DNA from: Paenibacillus sacheonensis
GTDB lineage: Bacteria; Bacillota; Bacilli; Paenibacillales; Paenibacillaceae
Direction: 5' to 3'
Length of the DNA stretch: 64,000 bases
NCBI RefSeq assembly: GCF_009909195.1
Contig: NZ_JAAAMU010000017.1
Coordinates: 62,001-126,000 of the forward strand
Part shown: piece after piece, positions 36,406 to 44,839 of the stretch
How positions within the stretch are numbered: the first letter of the stretch is position 1
Layout: every line of letters starts with the position of its first letter
Program-made: the position numbers and the translations under genes
The notes under the pieces: generated by a model
The model's database searches: none
What the model was told of the DNA's origin: nothing
The model's input: only the letters and a program-made list of their open reading frames with translations

Positions 36406-37626
36406 TTAAAACCAATCGTCTTGGCCTGCCGATTCTACGGCCGATTGAATCTCCGGGGTAATATTCATCGTTTCCACGGTCGCAACCGCCTGGCGAATCA
36501 TTTCCTGCAAATTGAGGATGCCCGCTTCGGCATTCTCGACGATGTTCAAGTTCGGATTGGTCGTCGGATTCTTCGGCACGAATAACGTGCAGCAGTCCTC
36601 GTACGGCAGGATCGACGTCTCGAACGTTCCGATCTGCCGGGCGATGCGAATGATCTCATTCTTGTCCATCGTAACAAGCGGCCGAAGGAGCGGCAGCACC
36701 GTCGTACGCCCGATGACATTCATGCTGCCGAGCGTTTGGCTGGCGACTTGCCCGAGACTGTCTCCCGTCACGAGACCATGCGCTTCCCGCTGCTCCGCAA
36801 GCTGCTCCGCGATTCGAAGCATGGATCGGCGCATCAGCGTGATGATGAGCGAATTATGGTTGCATTGGGCGATGGCGGTTTGGATATCGGTAAACGAAAC
36901 GAGATGCAGCTTGATCGAGCTGCCCGTGAAATGCGCCAGCCTGCGGACTAGATCGATGACCTTCTCGGTCGCCTTCTCGCTCGTGAACGGATAGCTGTGA
37001 TAATGGACCGCTTCCAGCTCCAAGCCTTGCCTCATCGCGAGATAACCGGCAACCGGGCTGTCTATGCCGCCGGACAGCAGCAGCATCGCCTTGCCGTTCG
37101 TGCCGTACGGATAGCCGCCTGCGCCCGGTACGACGCTGCTGAAGACATACGTGCCTTCCGGCTGGATCTCGACGCGGAGCTCGACCTCCGGTTCCCGAAC
37201 GTTGACCTTAAGACCCGGCAGCTCGCGGAGCACATGTCCGCCGACGAGGTGATTCATTTCTTGGGAATCATGGGGAAAACCTTTATCGACGCGGCGAACG
37301 GATACTTTGAACGTCTCCGGCTGCTTCGGCAGCGCCTGCATGACAGCCAATGCCGCGCCGCTGATCGCCTCCAGCTCGCTTGTTGTTCGAAGGATGGGAC
37401 TGAACGACGCGATACCGAATATCGACTTCAGCTTCACGGCCATCTCCTCGTAAGGCTCGCCGTTTAACGTAATATATATTCTGCCGTATGCCCTGACGAT
37501 CTCGGCGCGCGCGTATCCCGCCACCGCTTTCCTCACTTGCTCCGTGATTCGTTTGTCGAACTTATCCCGGTTCTTGCCTTTCACTGTGAATTCGCCGAAT
37601 CGAAGCAAAATCATATCCGGATTCAT
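36406..37626 (-). CDS. thiI: tRNA 4-thiouridine/thiamine thiolation enzyme ThiI
   Basis: ATP-dependent sulfurtransferase that makes s4U8 in tRNA (and in some bacteria feeds thiazole synthesis). 406 residues: N-terminal ferredoxin-like and THUMP domains (about 1-165), then the adenylation domain with PP-loop LLSGGIDSPVAGYLAMRQG. SLGQVASQTLGSMNVI and PYEDCCTLFVPKNPTTNP follow. No C-terminal rhodanese domain, as is usual in Firmicutes. Five bp downstream of the cysteine desulfurase gene that should supply its sulfur. Confidence 0.95.
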   Translation of the reverse strand: MNPDMILLRFGEFTVKGKNRDKFDKRITEQVRKAVAGYARAEIVRAYGRIYITLNGEPYEEMAVKLKSIFGIASFSPILRTTSELEAISGAALAVMQALPKQPETFKVSVRRVDKGFPHDSQEMNHLVGGHVLRELPGLKVNVREPEVELRVEIQPEGTYVFSSVVPGAGGYPYGTNGKAMLLLSGGIDSPVAGYLAMRQGLELEAVHYHSYPFTSEKATEKVIDLVRRLAHFTGSSIKLHLVSFTDIQTAIAQCNHNSLIITLMRRSMLRIAEQLAEQREAHGLVTGDSLGQVASQTLGSMNVIGRTTVLPLLRPLVTMDKNEIIRIARQIGTFETSILPYEDCCTLFVPKNPTTNPNLNIVENAEAGILNLQEMIRQAVATVETMNITPEIQSAVESAGQDDWF

Positions 37627-37630
37627 GTTG

Positions 37631-38800
37631 TTATCCCTCTTTTCGTTCCAGCGGTTTTAATTTGTGCACGACTTTACGGAGCATGCCGCAAAGCCATTCA
37701 AGCTCGGCCTCTCCATGCTCGTCCCCGAAGCTGATGCGGATCCCGCTTGCCGCTCTGTCCCTCGGCAAGCCCATCGCGAGCAGCACCCGGCTGGGCTCGT
37801 CGCTTTTCGACGAGCAAGCGGATTTGGTGGATGCCAATATCTGATGTTTCTCCAGCATATGAACGATAACCTCGGGCTTCATGCCGGGGTACGAGAAGTT
37901 CACGATATTAGGGGCGGCTTGTCCGCCCGCCGCGACGTCGGGACTGCCGTTCAATACGAGCTCGGGGATCGCGGAGATACAGGCCAGCAGCCGCTCCCTC
38001 AGCGCGTACATGCGGTCCGCCCTCTCCGCCTGGCTCTCGACGGCGAGCCGAAACGCCTTGGCCGCCGCCACGATCGCCGGCACATTCTCCGTGCCCGGAC
38101 GGAGATTCCGTTCCTGGCCGCCGCCCCGATACACGGGCGCTAACTGAAGTCCCGAACGAACATAGAGCAATCCGGCGCCTCTCGGTCCGCCAACCTTGTG
38201 AGCGGATGCCGAGAAGAGATCGATTCGGCACTCTTCGAGATCGACCTTCACTTTACCGATGCTCTGTACGCCATCCACATGAAATAGTACGTTGCCGCGT
38301 TCCTTCAATCTGCGGCCGATTTCCCCGACGGGCTGAATCGTTCCGGTCTCGTTGTTGACGTGCATGATGCTTACGAGCGCGGTCTGCGCTGTCAATGCTT
38401 CTTCCACGTCATCGGCGGATACGGATCCCGCTTCGTTGGCCGGCAAATACGTCACCGTCCAGCCTTCCCGTTCCAAGCTTTTGCATGTATCGTACACGGA
38501 AGGATGCTCGATGGCAGAGGTAATCAGGTGTTTGCCTCTACGGCCCAGACTGCGCGCCGCGCCTGCAATCGCCATATTATTACTCTCCGTGCCTCCCGAA
38601 GTGAACAACCAATCGGCTGCCGCGGTACCGGGAAATAGACCTGCAATGACCAGCCTGGCCCGTTCCAGCAAATTTCTCGCCTCTTGCCCGCTGCGATGCA
38701 GCGAGGAGGGATTCGCATAATGCTTCGCCATGATTTCGGCCATCGTACGGATGACTTCTTCTTGCGGCGGCGAGGATGCGCAATGATCGAAGTAGTGCAT
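37631..38800 (-). CDS. Cysteine desulfurase (IscS/NifS-like, partner of ThiI)
   Basis: PLP enzyme that takes sulfur from cysteine. 389 residues. HYFDHCASSPPQEEV at the start, TSGGTESNNMAIAG, HVNNETGTIQPVGEIG, the PLP lysine in SASAHKVGGPRGAGLLY, and the active-site loop STKSACSSKSDEPSRVLLAM with the catalytic Cys. ATG at 38800 preferred; the upstream TTG at 38806 is too close to the AAAGGA site. It is encoded with thiI, as B. subtilis NifZ, the dedicated sulfur donor for s4U. Confidence 0.93.
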   Translation of the reverse strand: MHYFDHCASSPPQEEVIRTMAEIMAKHYANPSSLHRSGQEARNLLERARLVIAGLFPGTAAADWLFTSGGTESNNMAIAGAARSLGRRGKHLITSAIEHPSVYDTCKSLEREGWTVTYLPANEAGSVSADDVEEALTAQTALVSIMHVNNETGTIQPVGEIGRRLKERGNVLFHVDGVQSIGKVKVDLEECRIDLFSASAHKVGGPRGAGLLYVRSGLQLAPVYRGGGQERNLRPGTENVPAIVAAAKAFRLAVESQAERADRMYALRERLLACISAIPELVLNGSPDVAAGGQAAPNIVNFSYPGMKPEVIVHMLEKHQILASTKSACSSKSDEPSRVLLAMGLPRDRAASGIRISFGDEHGEAELEWLCGMLRKVVHKLKPLERKEG

Positions 38801-38949
38801 GTTCAAAGATTCCTTTCAAAAACGTGTTTCCTACTAGTATCGCATATAAAAGAAAAAGATCAACGAAAGAAGGCTTCCGAGGCATTCTCATGCCCGATAA
38901 GCTTTCCCCGCGATCTAACGTTTACCGAAAATATGTAAATAACCCCGTT

Positions 38950-39648
38950 TTAAGCCGAATAACCCGACTTCGCGTTCAATACCTTCGTGACGTAACGCTG
39001 CGTTTCATCGGGCAGACGGCTCATCAGCGACCGGAAATCGCTGTCCGTCTGAATGCCCGCACGGTCTACTCTGCCGGGACCGGCATTGTAGGCCGCCAAG
39101 GCCGCCTCTTCGTTGCCGCCGTATTTGCGCATCAGATAAGAGAGAAACTTCGTGCCGCCTTCGATATTTTGCTGCGGATCGAATGAATTGGCAACGCCGA
39201 GGCCGCGAGCGGTTCCGTCCATGAGCTGCATCAGGCCCTTGGCGCCGGAAGAGGATTGCGCGTTCGGATCATAGCCCGATTCCGTGTGGATAACCGCCTT
39301 GATCAAAGTCGGATCAATGCCGTATTTCGCCGCCGCTTGATCGATCCAAGCCTCGTAGCCGGCCGAATCGCCGCTGTTCGAATCCGGCTGCGCATTCATG
39401 CTGCTCAGCATCGGCATGAGAGAATTCAGGCCGTTCGTTGGCATCATATTCGCATATGCAGAGCGTTCATCCGTTGTTGAAACGCCGCCTGTACCGCCGG
39501 CCATGTATTGTTGGAGCAGCGTATCGAACATCGAGGAGCCGTCCGCCCCCGTTGTCGTGGACAAGACGTTTTCGTTACCGTTCAAGTCCAGGCTCGGCAG
39601 CATTTGAAGCTGCAGCAGCGATTTCATAATCCGCGGATCAATGCTCAT
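38950..39648 (-). CDS. Lytic transglycosylase (SLT domain protein)
   Basis: 232 residues. The C-terminal half (about 105-225) is a soluble-lytic-transglycosylase/lysozyme-like domain: IDQAAAKYGIDPTLIKAVIH, TESGYDPNAQSSSGAKGLMQ (catalytic Glu in HTESG), LMDGTARGLGV and ALAAYNAGPGRV. The N-terminal half is Met/Ser/Asn-rich without a classical signal peptide, so its export route is unclear. ATG at 39648 with GGGGGT upstream. Cleaves peptidoglycan glycan strands, forming anhydro-MurNAc ends. Confidence 0.88.
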   Translation of the reverse strand: MSIDPRIMKSLLQLQMLPSLDLNGNENVLSTTTGADGSSMFDTLLQQYMAGGTGGVSTTDERSAYANMMPTNGLNSLMPMLSSMNAQPDSNSGDSAGYEAWIDQAAAKYGIDPTLIKAVIHTESGYDPNAQSSSGAKGLMQLMDGTARGLGVANSFDPQQNIEGGTKFLSYLMRKYGGNEEAALAAYNAGPGRVDRAGIQTDSDFRSLMSRLPDETQRYVTKVLNAKSGYSA

Positions 39649-39763
39649 GTCGTAAGTTACCCCCACTGTCTTCTGCTTTATTCGACAAAGATTAACACTA
39701 TTTTACATCGAACCGCGATTTTACGCCAATGAGCCGTTAGTCCCATGCGCGATGAAGAATAGT

Positions 39764-39799
39764 AAAAAAAGCCAGCCAGGGAGGAATCCCCAGCCGGCT
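39764..39799 (-). terminator. Terminator after the small membrane protein gene
   Basis: Minus strand AGCCGGCTGGGGA-loop-TCCCTGGCTGGCT with three G-U pairs, then seven T. Ends the ypuI-DUF1540-membrane protein group. Confidence 0.85.
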
Positions 39800-39804
39800 C
39801 GTGC

Positions 39805-40221
39805 TTAGGTTATTGCATAATAGAAAGGTACAAGGACCAAATAAGCGAGCACGGCGATCATGCCCAGCGTAATCGAAGTTATGCCAAGGCCGCGCGCTCC
39901 TTGCCAATAGGCGATGAAGCCGACGACAACCGCGGTCGCGCCCAGCACCACCGGCCAAACAATCCAAGATAAGACTGCCAATATAAGTGCTGCCCAGCCT
40001 GTAGCCACGCCAGCCGATTTGGTTTCCCGGACGGCCCGATTCGTAAGCCTGGTCGTCGTGCGGTCCGGATAATAATCGTGCATCGAGGCATGCGGTACGG
40101 CGATTTCCGCCGCCGCTTCCTCGTTGTACGCCCGCATATCGGGATGGTACAACGGGCCTGTCGCCGTGTCGTCGTGCGGACTATGCTCGAACCTTTCGTG
40201 ACCATGGTTTTCGCGATCCAT
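39805..40221 (-). CDS. Small membrane protein, DUF4190-like
   Basis: 138 residues. The N-terminal 70 are polar, with His and Tyr (GHERFEHSPHDD, SMHDYYPDRTTTR) and look cytoplasmic. Two membrane segments follow (GWAALILAVLSWIVWPVVLG with VVVGFIAYWQGARGLGI, then ITLGMIAVLAYLVLVPFYYA), a layout seen in DUF4190 proteins. ATG at 40221 with AAGGAG upstream, six bases after the DUF1540 stop. Function unknown. Confidence 0.75.
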   Translation of the reverse strand: MDRENHGHERFEHSPHDDTATGPLYHPDMRAYNEEAAAEIAVPHASMHDYYPDRTTTRLTNRAVRETKSAGVATGWAALILAVLSWIVWPVVLGATAVVVGFIAYWQGARGLGITSITLGMIAVLAYLVLVPFYYAIT

Positions 40222-40227
40222 GCGGCT

Positions 40228-40440
40228 TCACTCCTTTGGTTTAAAGGTTTGACAGCAAGTGGATGCACTGTTATCGGCCTTGTCTTGATGGTCGTGCCCG
40301 AAATGTTCTTCGGCGAACTCGGAATCGAAATCGACGTTGGCATGACGGTCGATGTCGACCATAATTTTGTCGGCGCCGCACTGATTACCTTCGCCCCAGA
40401 AAGAACAGTTCGCAACGCTGCAGCTTACGCCATTCGGCAT
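40228..40440 (-). CDS. DUF1540 domain protein (small cysteine-rich)
   Basis: 70 residues with the DUF1540 pattern MPNGVSCSVANCSFWGEGNQ and a following CGADKIMVDID. Cysteines are at C7, C12 and C21, with a CC pair near the end; these may bind metal. The acidic C-terminal half has HFGHDHQDKAD. ATG at 40440 lies directly after the T-run of a terminator. Its GGGGGTGA ribosome site is the 3' arm of that terminator, so translation may be coupled to hairpin opening. Often sporulation-related in Bacillales by family. Confidence 0.82.
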   Translation of the reverse strand: MPNGVSCSVANCSFWGEGNQCGADKIMVDIDRHANVDFDSEFAEEHFGHDHQDKADNSASTCCQTFKPKE

Positions 40441-40481
40441 AAAAATCACCCCCGGTATCAAGTTGCCCGTACCGGGGGTGA
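40441..40481 (-). terminator. Terminator after the YpuI-like gene, containing the DUF1540 ribosome site
   Basis: Perfect 12-bp arms TCACCCCCGGTA (40446-40457) and TACCGGGGGTGA (40470-40481) around a 12-base loop, followed on the minus strand by five T and immediately by the DUF1540 ATG. The 3' arm is the only Shine-Dalgarno sequence available for that gene. Confidence 0.85.
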
Positions 40482-40493
40482 GTTATGTCTGCC

Positions 40494-40994
40494 TTATTTT
40501 TGTCCTTGCATGCGGCGCTGCGTCATGTAGTCGCTTTCGTAATACGAAAGGTCGTCGCGCAGCTCCTCGAATACTTTGGAAACGGACAATACGATGTCGC
40601 GTCCCGTACGAACCGGCTTCTTGCGGAAACGGATGGCGTCTTGTCCCGTGTAAGCATAACGGCCGTCTTCGGAATAACATTCGTTCTTCGGATAGAAAAA
40701 TGCATTTACACATTGGTGGTAGACTTCGTAAAGCGCGCGTTCCGCGAAATCCGTATCGAAGTTAGGCCGCCTCAGCGCGACGCCCAGCTTCTCGTACGCG
40801 ACTTCGGAAAAAACCAGCATATGGCGGAGATCAGACAGCAATCCTTTATAGAAAAGCTCCGATTCGTTTCCTTGGTCCTCTGCAGTGAGCTGCGGAAGAG
40901 CATTTTCGTTCAGAAACGATTCCAGTTGGCTGATGGCTAGCTTTAATTTTTCCCTTGTTGATTCGCTAATCGCTTTTACGTTAGTCGAAGGCAT
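40494..40994 (-). CDS. ypuI: YpuI family protein (DUF3907)
   Basis: 166-residue soluble protein. MPSTNVKAISESTREKLKLA at the start, helical centre ESELFYKGLLSDLRHMLVFS, and the conserved FFYPKNECYSEDGRYAYTGQ with DAIRFRKKP typical of YpuI. The ATG at 40994 was chosen over upstream ATGs because GGGGAT lies before it. Function unknown. An inverted repeat GTACCA/TGGTAC lies about 60 bases upstream and could be an operator. Confidence 0.8.
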   Translation of the reverse strand: MPSTNVKAISESTREKLKLAISQLESFLNENALPQLTAEDQGNESELFYKGLLSDLRHMLVFSEVAYEKLGVALRRPNFDTDFAERALYEVYHQCVNAFFYPKNECYSEDGRYAYTGQDAIRFRKKPVRTGRDIVLSVSKVFEELRDDLSYYESDYMTQRRMQGQK

Positions 40995-41195
40995 GATTGG
41001 TAGATCCCCTTTCATCATCGCGAACAATACTTAAATCATCAACATCGTACCACAAAAATGAAACAGATGGTACTGCCGTTTCAACCACCTGACCGTATAT
41101 TTTCTCCCGGCGGACGTTACCCTAAGGTCTAACGGCGAAGCGCGAAACGGACTGTCATCGCGCTTGCAGGCCTCAATCAGGGAGGAAACTACGAT

Positions 41196-43124
41196 ATGAC
41201 TCGACGTAAATGGATCGGCTGGTTCGCGGCGCTTGCCGCGATCGCTTTGTTGATACCGCTCACCCCATGGTTCAGCGGCCGCGCACCGGGCGAGACGACT
41301 AAGAATAACAAGCAAATGAGCACCATGACGGCGCATCAAGAACGCCAGATGAAGCTGGCCGCCGTGAAATCGGACATGGATGCAACCGCCCTGCTCTGCA
41401 CGACGGAATGCGCGCGCAATTTTGAGAAGCTTATTCGGCACGAGGCGGCAGCGCCGATGAACAAACAGCATCTGCAGCATATGATGAAGATGCACAAGCA
41501 GATGGTATTTGTATGGTGGCATCATCAAGGCGGCAGCATCACGCAAGGGGCCAAGCCATCCTCGGGCGAACTGGATGCGCTGATCGGCCAAGCGAAGAAA
41601 CAGGTAATGGCCGGGACCGACTTCACCTCCCCTCCGCTGCAAGCGAACGGCCATCGTTACATGGTCATCGGCCAGGCGGACAAGCAGCATAAGGGCGATG
41701 GGATCGTCGGCGTTCTTCTCCAGGATATCGTCATGAAGGTTCAGGATCACCAGCGCCGCAATCTTCGTCTCGTTCCGTATCCGGCGGAGGGCAAATACAA
41801 GATCGAGTCCGTCAGTCCGAATTCCACGACCGACATTACGGTCAACGACGGCGAGCAGAACGGGAACGCCAGCCACTACCATCTCAACGAGGTCGTCGTC
41901 AGGTTCAAGGTACAGCCGTCCGCTGGCGAGATGGCCGGCATCCAGCGGGATATTCATGCCATTTCGACGAGAAAGCTTGGTTATACGTACGTGTTCCGCT
42001 CGCGCGTCATGGAAGCCGACGATATGATGCGGTATTTCCAACGCAGCCGCAATGTCGTTTATGCGGAACCTCATTATTTGTATATGACCAATGATGCTCG
42101 AACCGGCAGCGAAGCCGAAGCAGGCGATGGACACGAATCCGTTACCGGCACTGCCGGTGCGAATTCCGATGCGGATACCGATATGGACATCACGCCGAAC
42201 GATGCGCTCTACTCCCGGTACCAATGGAATCTTCCGATCATCGAGGCGGAGAAAGGCTGGAACCTTTCCAAGGGCAGCGACCAAGTGCTGATCGGCGTGC
42301 TGGATACGGGCGTGCAGGCCGACCATCCGGATCTGATCGGCAAGCTTGATAAAGGCACCAATTTGGTCGATGAAACAAGCCCTCCGGATGACGACGTCGG
42401 ACACGGGACGCATGTATCCGGCATCATCGCGGCTTCCGTCAATAACGGCGAAGGCGTGGCCGGTCTGACTTGGTACAACAAAATCGTTCCGATCAAAGTG
42501 CTGGATTCGAGCGGAGCGGGCTCCACGTATTCCGTCGCGGAAGGCATCATCTGGGCGACGGACCATGGCATCAAGGTCATCAACATGAGTCTTGGCAATT
42601 ATGCCGAAGCCCAGTTTCTGCACGATGCGATCAAATACGCTTATGACAGGGACGTCGTGCTGGTCGCGGCCAGCGGCAACGACAATACGGAACGCCCGGG
42701 CTATCCGGCGGCTTATCCCGAGGTCTTGGCCGTAGGATCGACCAATGCGGACAGCACCCGGTCGCCGTTCTCCAACTACGGCGATTACATCGACGTAGCG
42801 GCACCGGGGATGAGCATCGCGAGCACGTATCCCGGCAGCCAGTATGCCGCGCTCTCCGGCACCTCAATGGCCAGTCCGCATGTTGCGGCATTGGCAGGGC
42901 TGATCCGCTCCATCAATCCGGACCTCAAGAATACGGAAGTCATGGATATTATCCGCGAATCAGCGCAGGACCTCGGCAGCAAAGGCAAAGACAACTATTT
43001 CGGTTATGGACAAATCGATATCGACAAGGCGCTGCTCGCCGCCCGTCAATCGAAGGTTTCGCTGCAGCAGTTTCCGAAGCAGGTCGAGCGTCGCTTGGCG
43101 CAAATCGAACGGAAATACAGTTAA
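41196..43124 (+). CDS. Secreted S8 family serine peptidase (subtilase)
   Basis: 642-residue exported protease. N-terminal signal/anchor KWIGWFAALAAIALLIPLTP. Residues about 40-210 form an unrecognised region rich in His/Met/Lys with a Cys pair (LLCTTEC). About 225-300 looks like an I9/fervidolysin-like propeptide (NEVVVRFKVQPSAGEMAGIQ). The catalytic domain (about 350-620) has Asp370 (VLDTGV), His403 (GHGTHVSG), oxyanion Asn495 (AASGNDN) and Ser557 (SGTSMASPH). All catalytic residues are intact. ATG behind AGGGAGG. A large open frame on the opposite strand is a codon-bias shadow. Confidence 0.93.
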   Translation: MTRRKWIGWFAALAAIALLIPLTPWFSGRAPGETTKNNKQMSTMTAHQERQMKLAAVKSDMDATALLCTTECARNFEKLIRHEAAAPMNKQHLQHMMKMHKQMVFVWWHHQGGSITQGAKPSSGELDALIGQAKKQVMAGTDFTSPPLQANGHRYMVIGQADKQHKGDGIVGVLLQDIVMKVQDHQRRNLRLVPYPAEGKYKIESVSPNSTTDITVNDGEQNGNASHYHLNEVVVRFKVQPSAGEMAGIQRDIHAISTRKLGYTYVFRSRVMEADDMMRYFQRSRNVVYAEPHYLYMTNDARTGSEAEAGDGHESVTGTAGANSDADTDMDITPNDALYSRYQWNLPIIEAEKGWNLSKGSDQVLIGVLDTGVQADHPDLIGKLDKGTNLVDETSPPDDDVGHGTHVSGIIAASVNNGEGVAGLTWYNKIVPIKVLDSSGAGSTYSVAEGIIWATDHGIKVINMSLGNYAEAQFLHDAIKYAYDRDVVLVAASGNDNTERPGYPAAYPEVLAVGSTNADSTRSPFSNYGDYIDVAAPGMSIASTYPGSQYAALSGTSMASPHVAALAGLIRSINPDLKNTEVMDIIRESAQDLGSKGKDNYFGYGQIDIDKALLAARQSKVSLQQFPKQVERRLAQIERKYS

Positions 43125-43200
43125 AGTCTTGACGTTCTTGCTCGTTTTTACTTTCACTTGCTCCTGAGATGCAATCCGGTCGCTGATGACGACAATGACG

Positions 43201-43236
43201 AAATAACCCGCAAGGCATAAGCCTTGCGGGTTATTT
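43201..43236. terminator. Bidirectional terminator between subtilase and rnpB
   Basis: Perfect 16-bp arms AAATAACCCGCAAGGC and GCCTTGCGGGTTATTT with an ATAA loop. It is placed just after the 3' end of the RNase P RNA and 76 bases after the subtilase stop. Confidence 0.9.
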
Positions 43237-43244
43237 GAGCATAT

Positions 43245-43655
43245 GGAAAGCTTGCCGTAAGCCGGGTTCTGTACTTCGCGTGGTATAACGGGAACTACCC
43301 TTCCACTTGTGAAGCGACAATCATCTATCTAGGCCTGCCATTGCTGACCGGCTCCAGCGACACACCCGAACGCTCCCCGGGCAAGGGTGCAGCGCGAGGC
43401 TGCTGCGTTCTCTCGGTCTTGCTCCAGATGGGGTTTACCAGCACCGTTGTCACCAACGGTCCTCGTGGTCTCTTACACCACGGTTCCACCCTTGCCTGTG
43501 CCGCGCGCGAAGCGCAGCCATCGGCGGTCCATTTCTGTGGCACTATCCTTCGGCTCGCGCCGACTGGACGTTATCCAGCATCTCTGCCCTGCGGAGCCCG
43601 GACTTTCCTCTCGCGGCATCTAGGCCGCCAGCGATTGTCTGTCAAACTTTCCGTG
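43245..43655 (-). ncRNA. rnpB: RNase P RNA, type A-like architecture
   Basis: Catalytic RNA of RNase P. Minus strand shows GAGGAAAGTCCGGGCTCC near the 5' end and ACAGAACCCGGCTTA near the 3' end, both universal. P1 is GGAAAGTTTG (43652-43643) with CAAGCTTTCC (43254-43245). Features of type A rather than Bacillus type B: AAATGGACCGCCGATGGC, GGCAAGGGTGGAACC, a P13-like GTGGT/ACCAC hairpin with GTAAGAG, a P14-like ACCGTTGGTGACAACGGT, GGTAAACCCC, GGAGCAAGACC, and a possible P6 GGGC/GCCC. Identity as rnpB is certain; type assignment is by eye against E. coli and B. subtilis RNAs. Confidence 0.96.
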
Positions 43656-43663
43656 TAGTCAAC

Positions 43664-43692
43664 AGTATACTAAGAAAAGAGACAAAGCTCAA
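43664..43692 (-). promoter_or_regulatory. Sigma-A type promoter of rnpB
   Basis: Minus strand -35 TTGAGC (43692-43687), 17-base spacer, -10 TATACT (43669-43664). It would start the RNA at about 43657-43655, matching the P1 helix boundary. Confidence 0.85.
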
Positions 43693-43717
43693 GCCGGAAA
43701 GATTCCCTCCGTTTCCT

Positions 43718-44839
43718 CTACAGGAATCGGAACGGCTCCGTATTGATCTGCGACGGAACCGCTTCCGTCGCGCAGCTGCGTTTCTGCAGCTCTTGACGCA
43801 GCCAATCCGCAAGCCGCGGCTTCATCAGCTTCTCGATGTTATGGCCGGGATCGATAATCGCCAAACCGGCTGCCAGCGCGTCATGCGCCGTATGATAGTC
43901 GATATCGCCCGTCACGAGCACGTCGGCGCCTGCAAAGGACGCATGGCGTATATATCTGGAGCCGGCGCCGCCGAGCACGGCTATCTTGCGTACGGGACGC
44001 TCAGGATCCCCGACAAGCCTAAGGGCGGGCACGTCGAAGGCCGACTTGGCCCTTGCCGCGAGCTCGCCTAGCGTGACAGGCTCCGGCAGCTTTCCTACCC
44101 GGCCAAGGCCGAATACGCGTCCTTTCAGCTCGACAGGATAGAGGTCGTATGCCACTTCCTCGTACGGATGGGCTTTCAGCATCGCCTGAACGACCTTCCG
44201 GTGCGCGCTGTGCGGCACGATGGTTTCTACCCGCACCTCGCGAACGCGCTCCAGACGGCCGGTTTTGCCTATGAACGGCTTGGCGTCTTCGCCCGGTTTG
44301 AACGTACCGATGCCTTCAATGTTGAAGCTGCAGTGGCTGTAGCCGCCGATTTGACCCGCTCCTGCGTTCAAGACCGACTGCAGCACCTGTTCATGATGCG
44401 TTTCCGGGACGAATACGACCAGCTTGTACAGCTTATCCGTATGCACGTCCTCCAGCGATGAACGTCCATCTGCCGGAATGCCCAGCATATCGGCCATCCA
44501 ATCATTGATGCCGCCGTCCGCGACGTCCAGGTTGGTGTGCGCGATATACACCGCGATATCGTTCTTGATCAGCTTCTCGTACAGCTTGCCGGCAGGCGTT
44601 GACGTATCCAGCTTGGCCAGCGGCCGGTAGATGATGGCATGATGCGCAACGATCAGCTCCGCCCCGATAGCGATCGCTTCGTCCACGACCTCCGGCGTAA
44701 CATCGAGTGCCACCAGCACCTTCGTGATTTCCTTTTGAAGCGTGCCCAGCTGCAGACCGATTTTGTCGTTCTCCATGGCAATATGTTTCGGAGCCAGCTG
44801 CTCTAGCAGTTGGACGACGGTTTGACCATTTGCAAACAT
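43718..44839 (-). CDS. yqfO: NIF3/YqfO family dinuclear metal protein
   Basis: 373 residues, the length of B. subtilis YqfO, which has a PII-like insert between the two NIF3 halves. Metal-site motifs: LIVAHHAIIYRPL, AHTNLDVADGGINDWMADML and GDIDYHTAHDALAAGLAIID with PGHNIEK. The insert (about 130-235) has TDKLYKLVVFVPETHHEQVL and HPYEEVAYDLYPVEL. Annotated elsewhere as GTP cyclohydrolase I type 2, but the true substrate is unsettled. It overlaps the trmK 3' end by 37 bp. Confidence 0.92.
   Translation of the reverse strand: MFANGQTVVQLLEQLAPKHIAMENDKIGLQLGTLQKEITKVLVALDVTPEVVDEAIAIGAELIVAHHAIIYRPLAKLDTSTPAGKLYEKLIKNDIAVYIAHTNLDVADGGINDWMADMLGIPADGRSSLEDVHTDKLYKLVVFVPETHHEQVLQSVLNAGAGQIGGYSHCSFNIEGIGTFKPGEDAKPFIGKTGRLERVREVRVETIVPHSAHRKVVQAMLKAHPYEEVAYDLYPVELKGRVFGLGRVGKLPEPVTLGELAARAKSAFDVPALRLVGDPERPVRKIAVLGGAGSRYIRHASFAGADVLVTGDIDYHTAHDALAAGLAIIDPGHNIEKLMKPRLADWLRQELQKRSCATEAVPSQINTEPFRFL

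Noticed and set aside
41031..42623. 530-codon open frame on the minus strand opposite the subtilase gene
   Set aside because: It is the codon-bias shadow of the plus-strand protease, whose catalytic motifs are complete. The minus frame has no recognisable domain or ribosome site.
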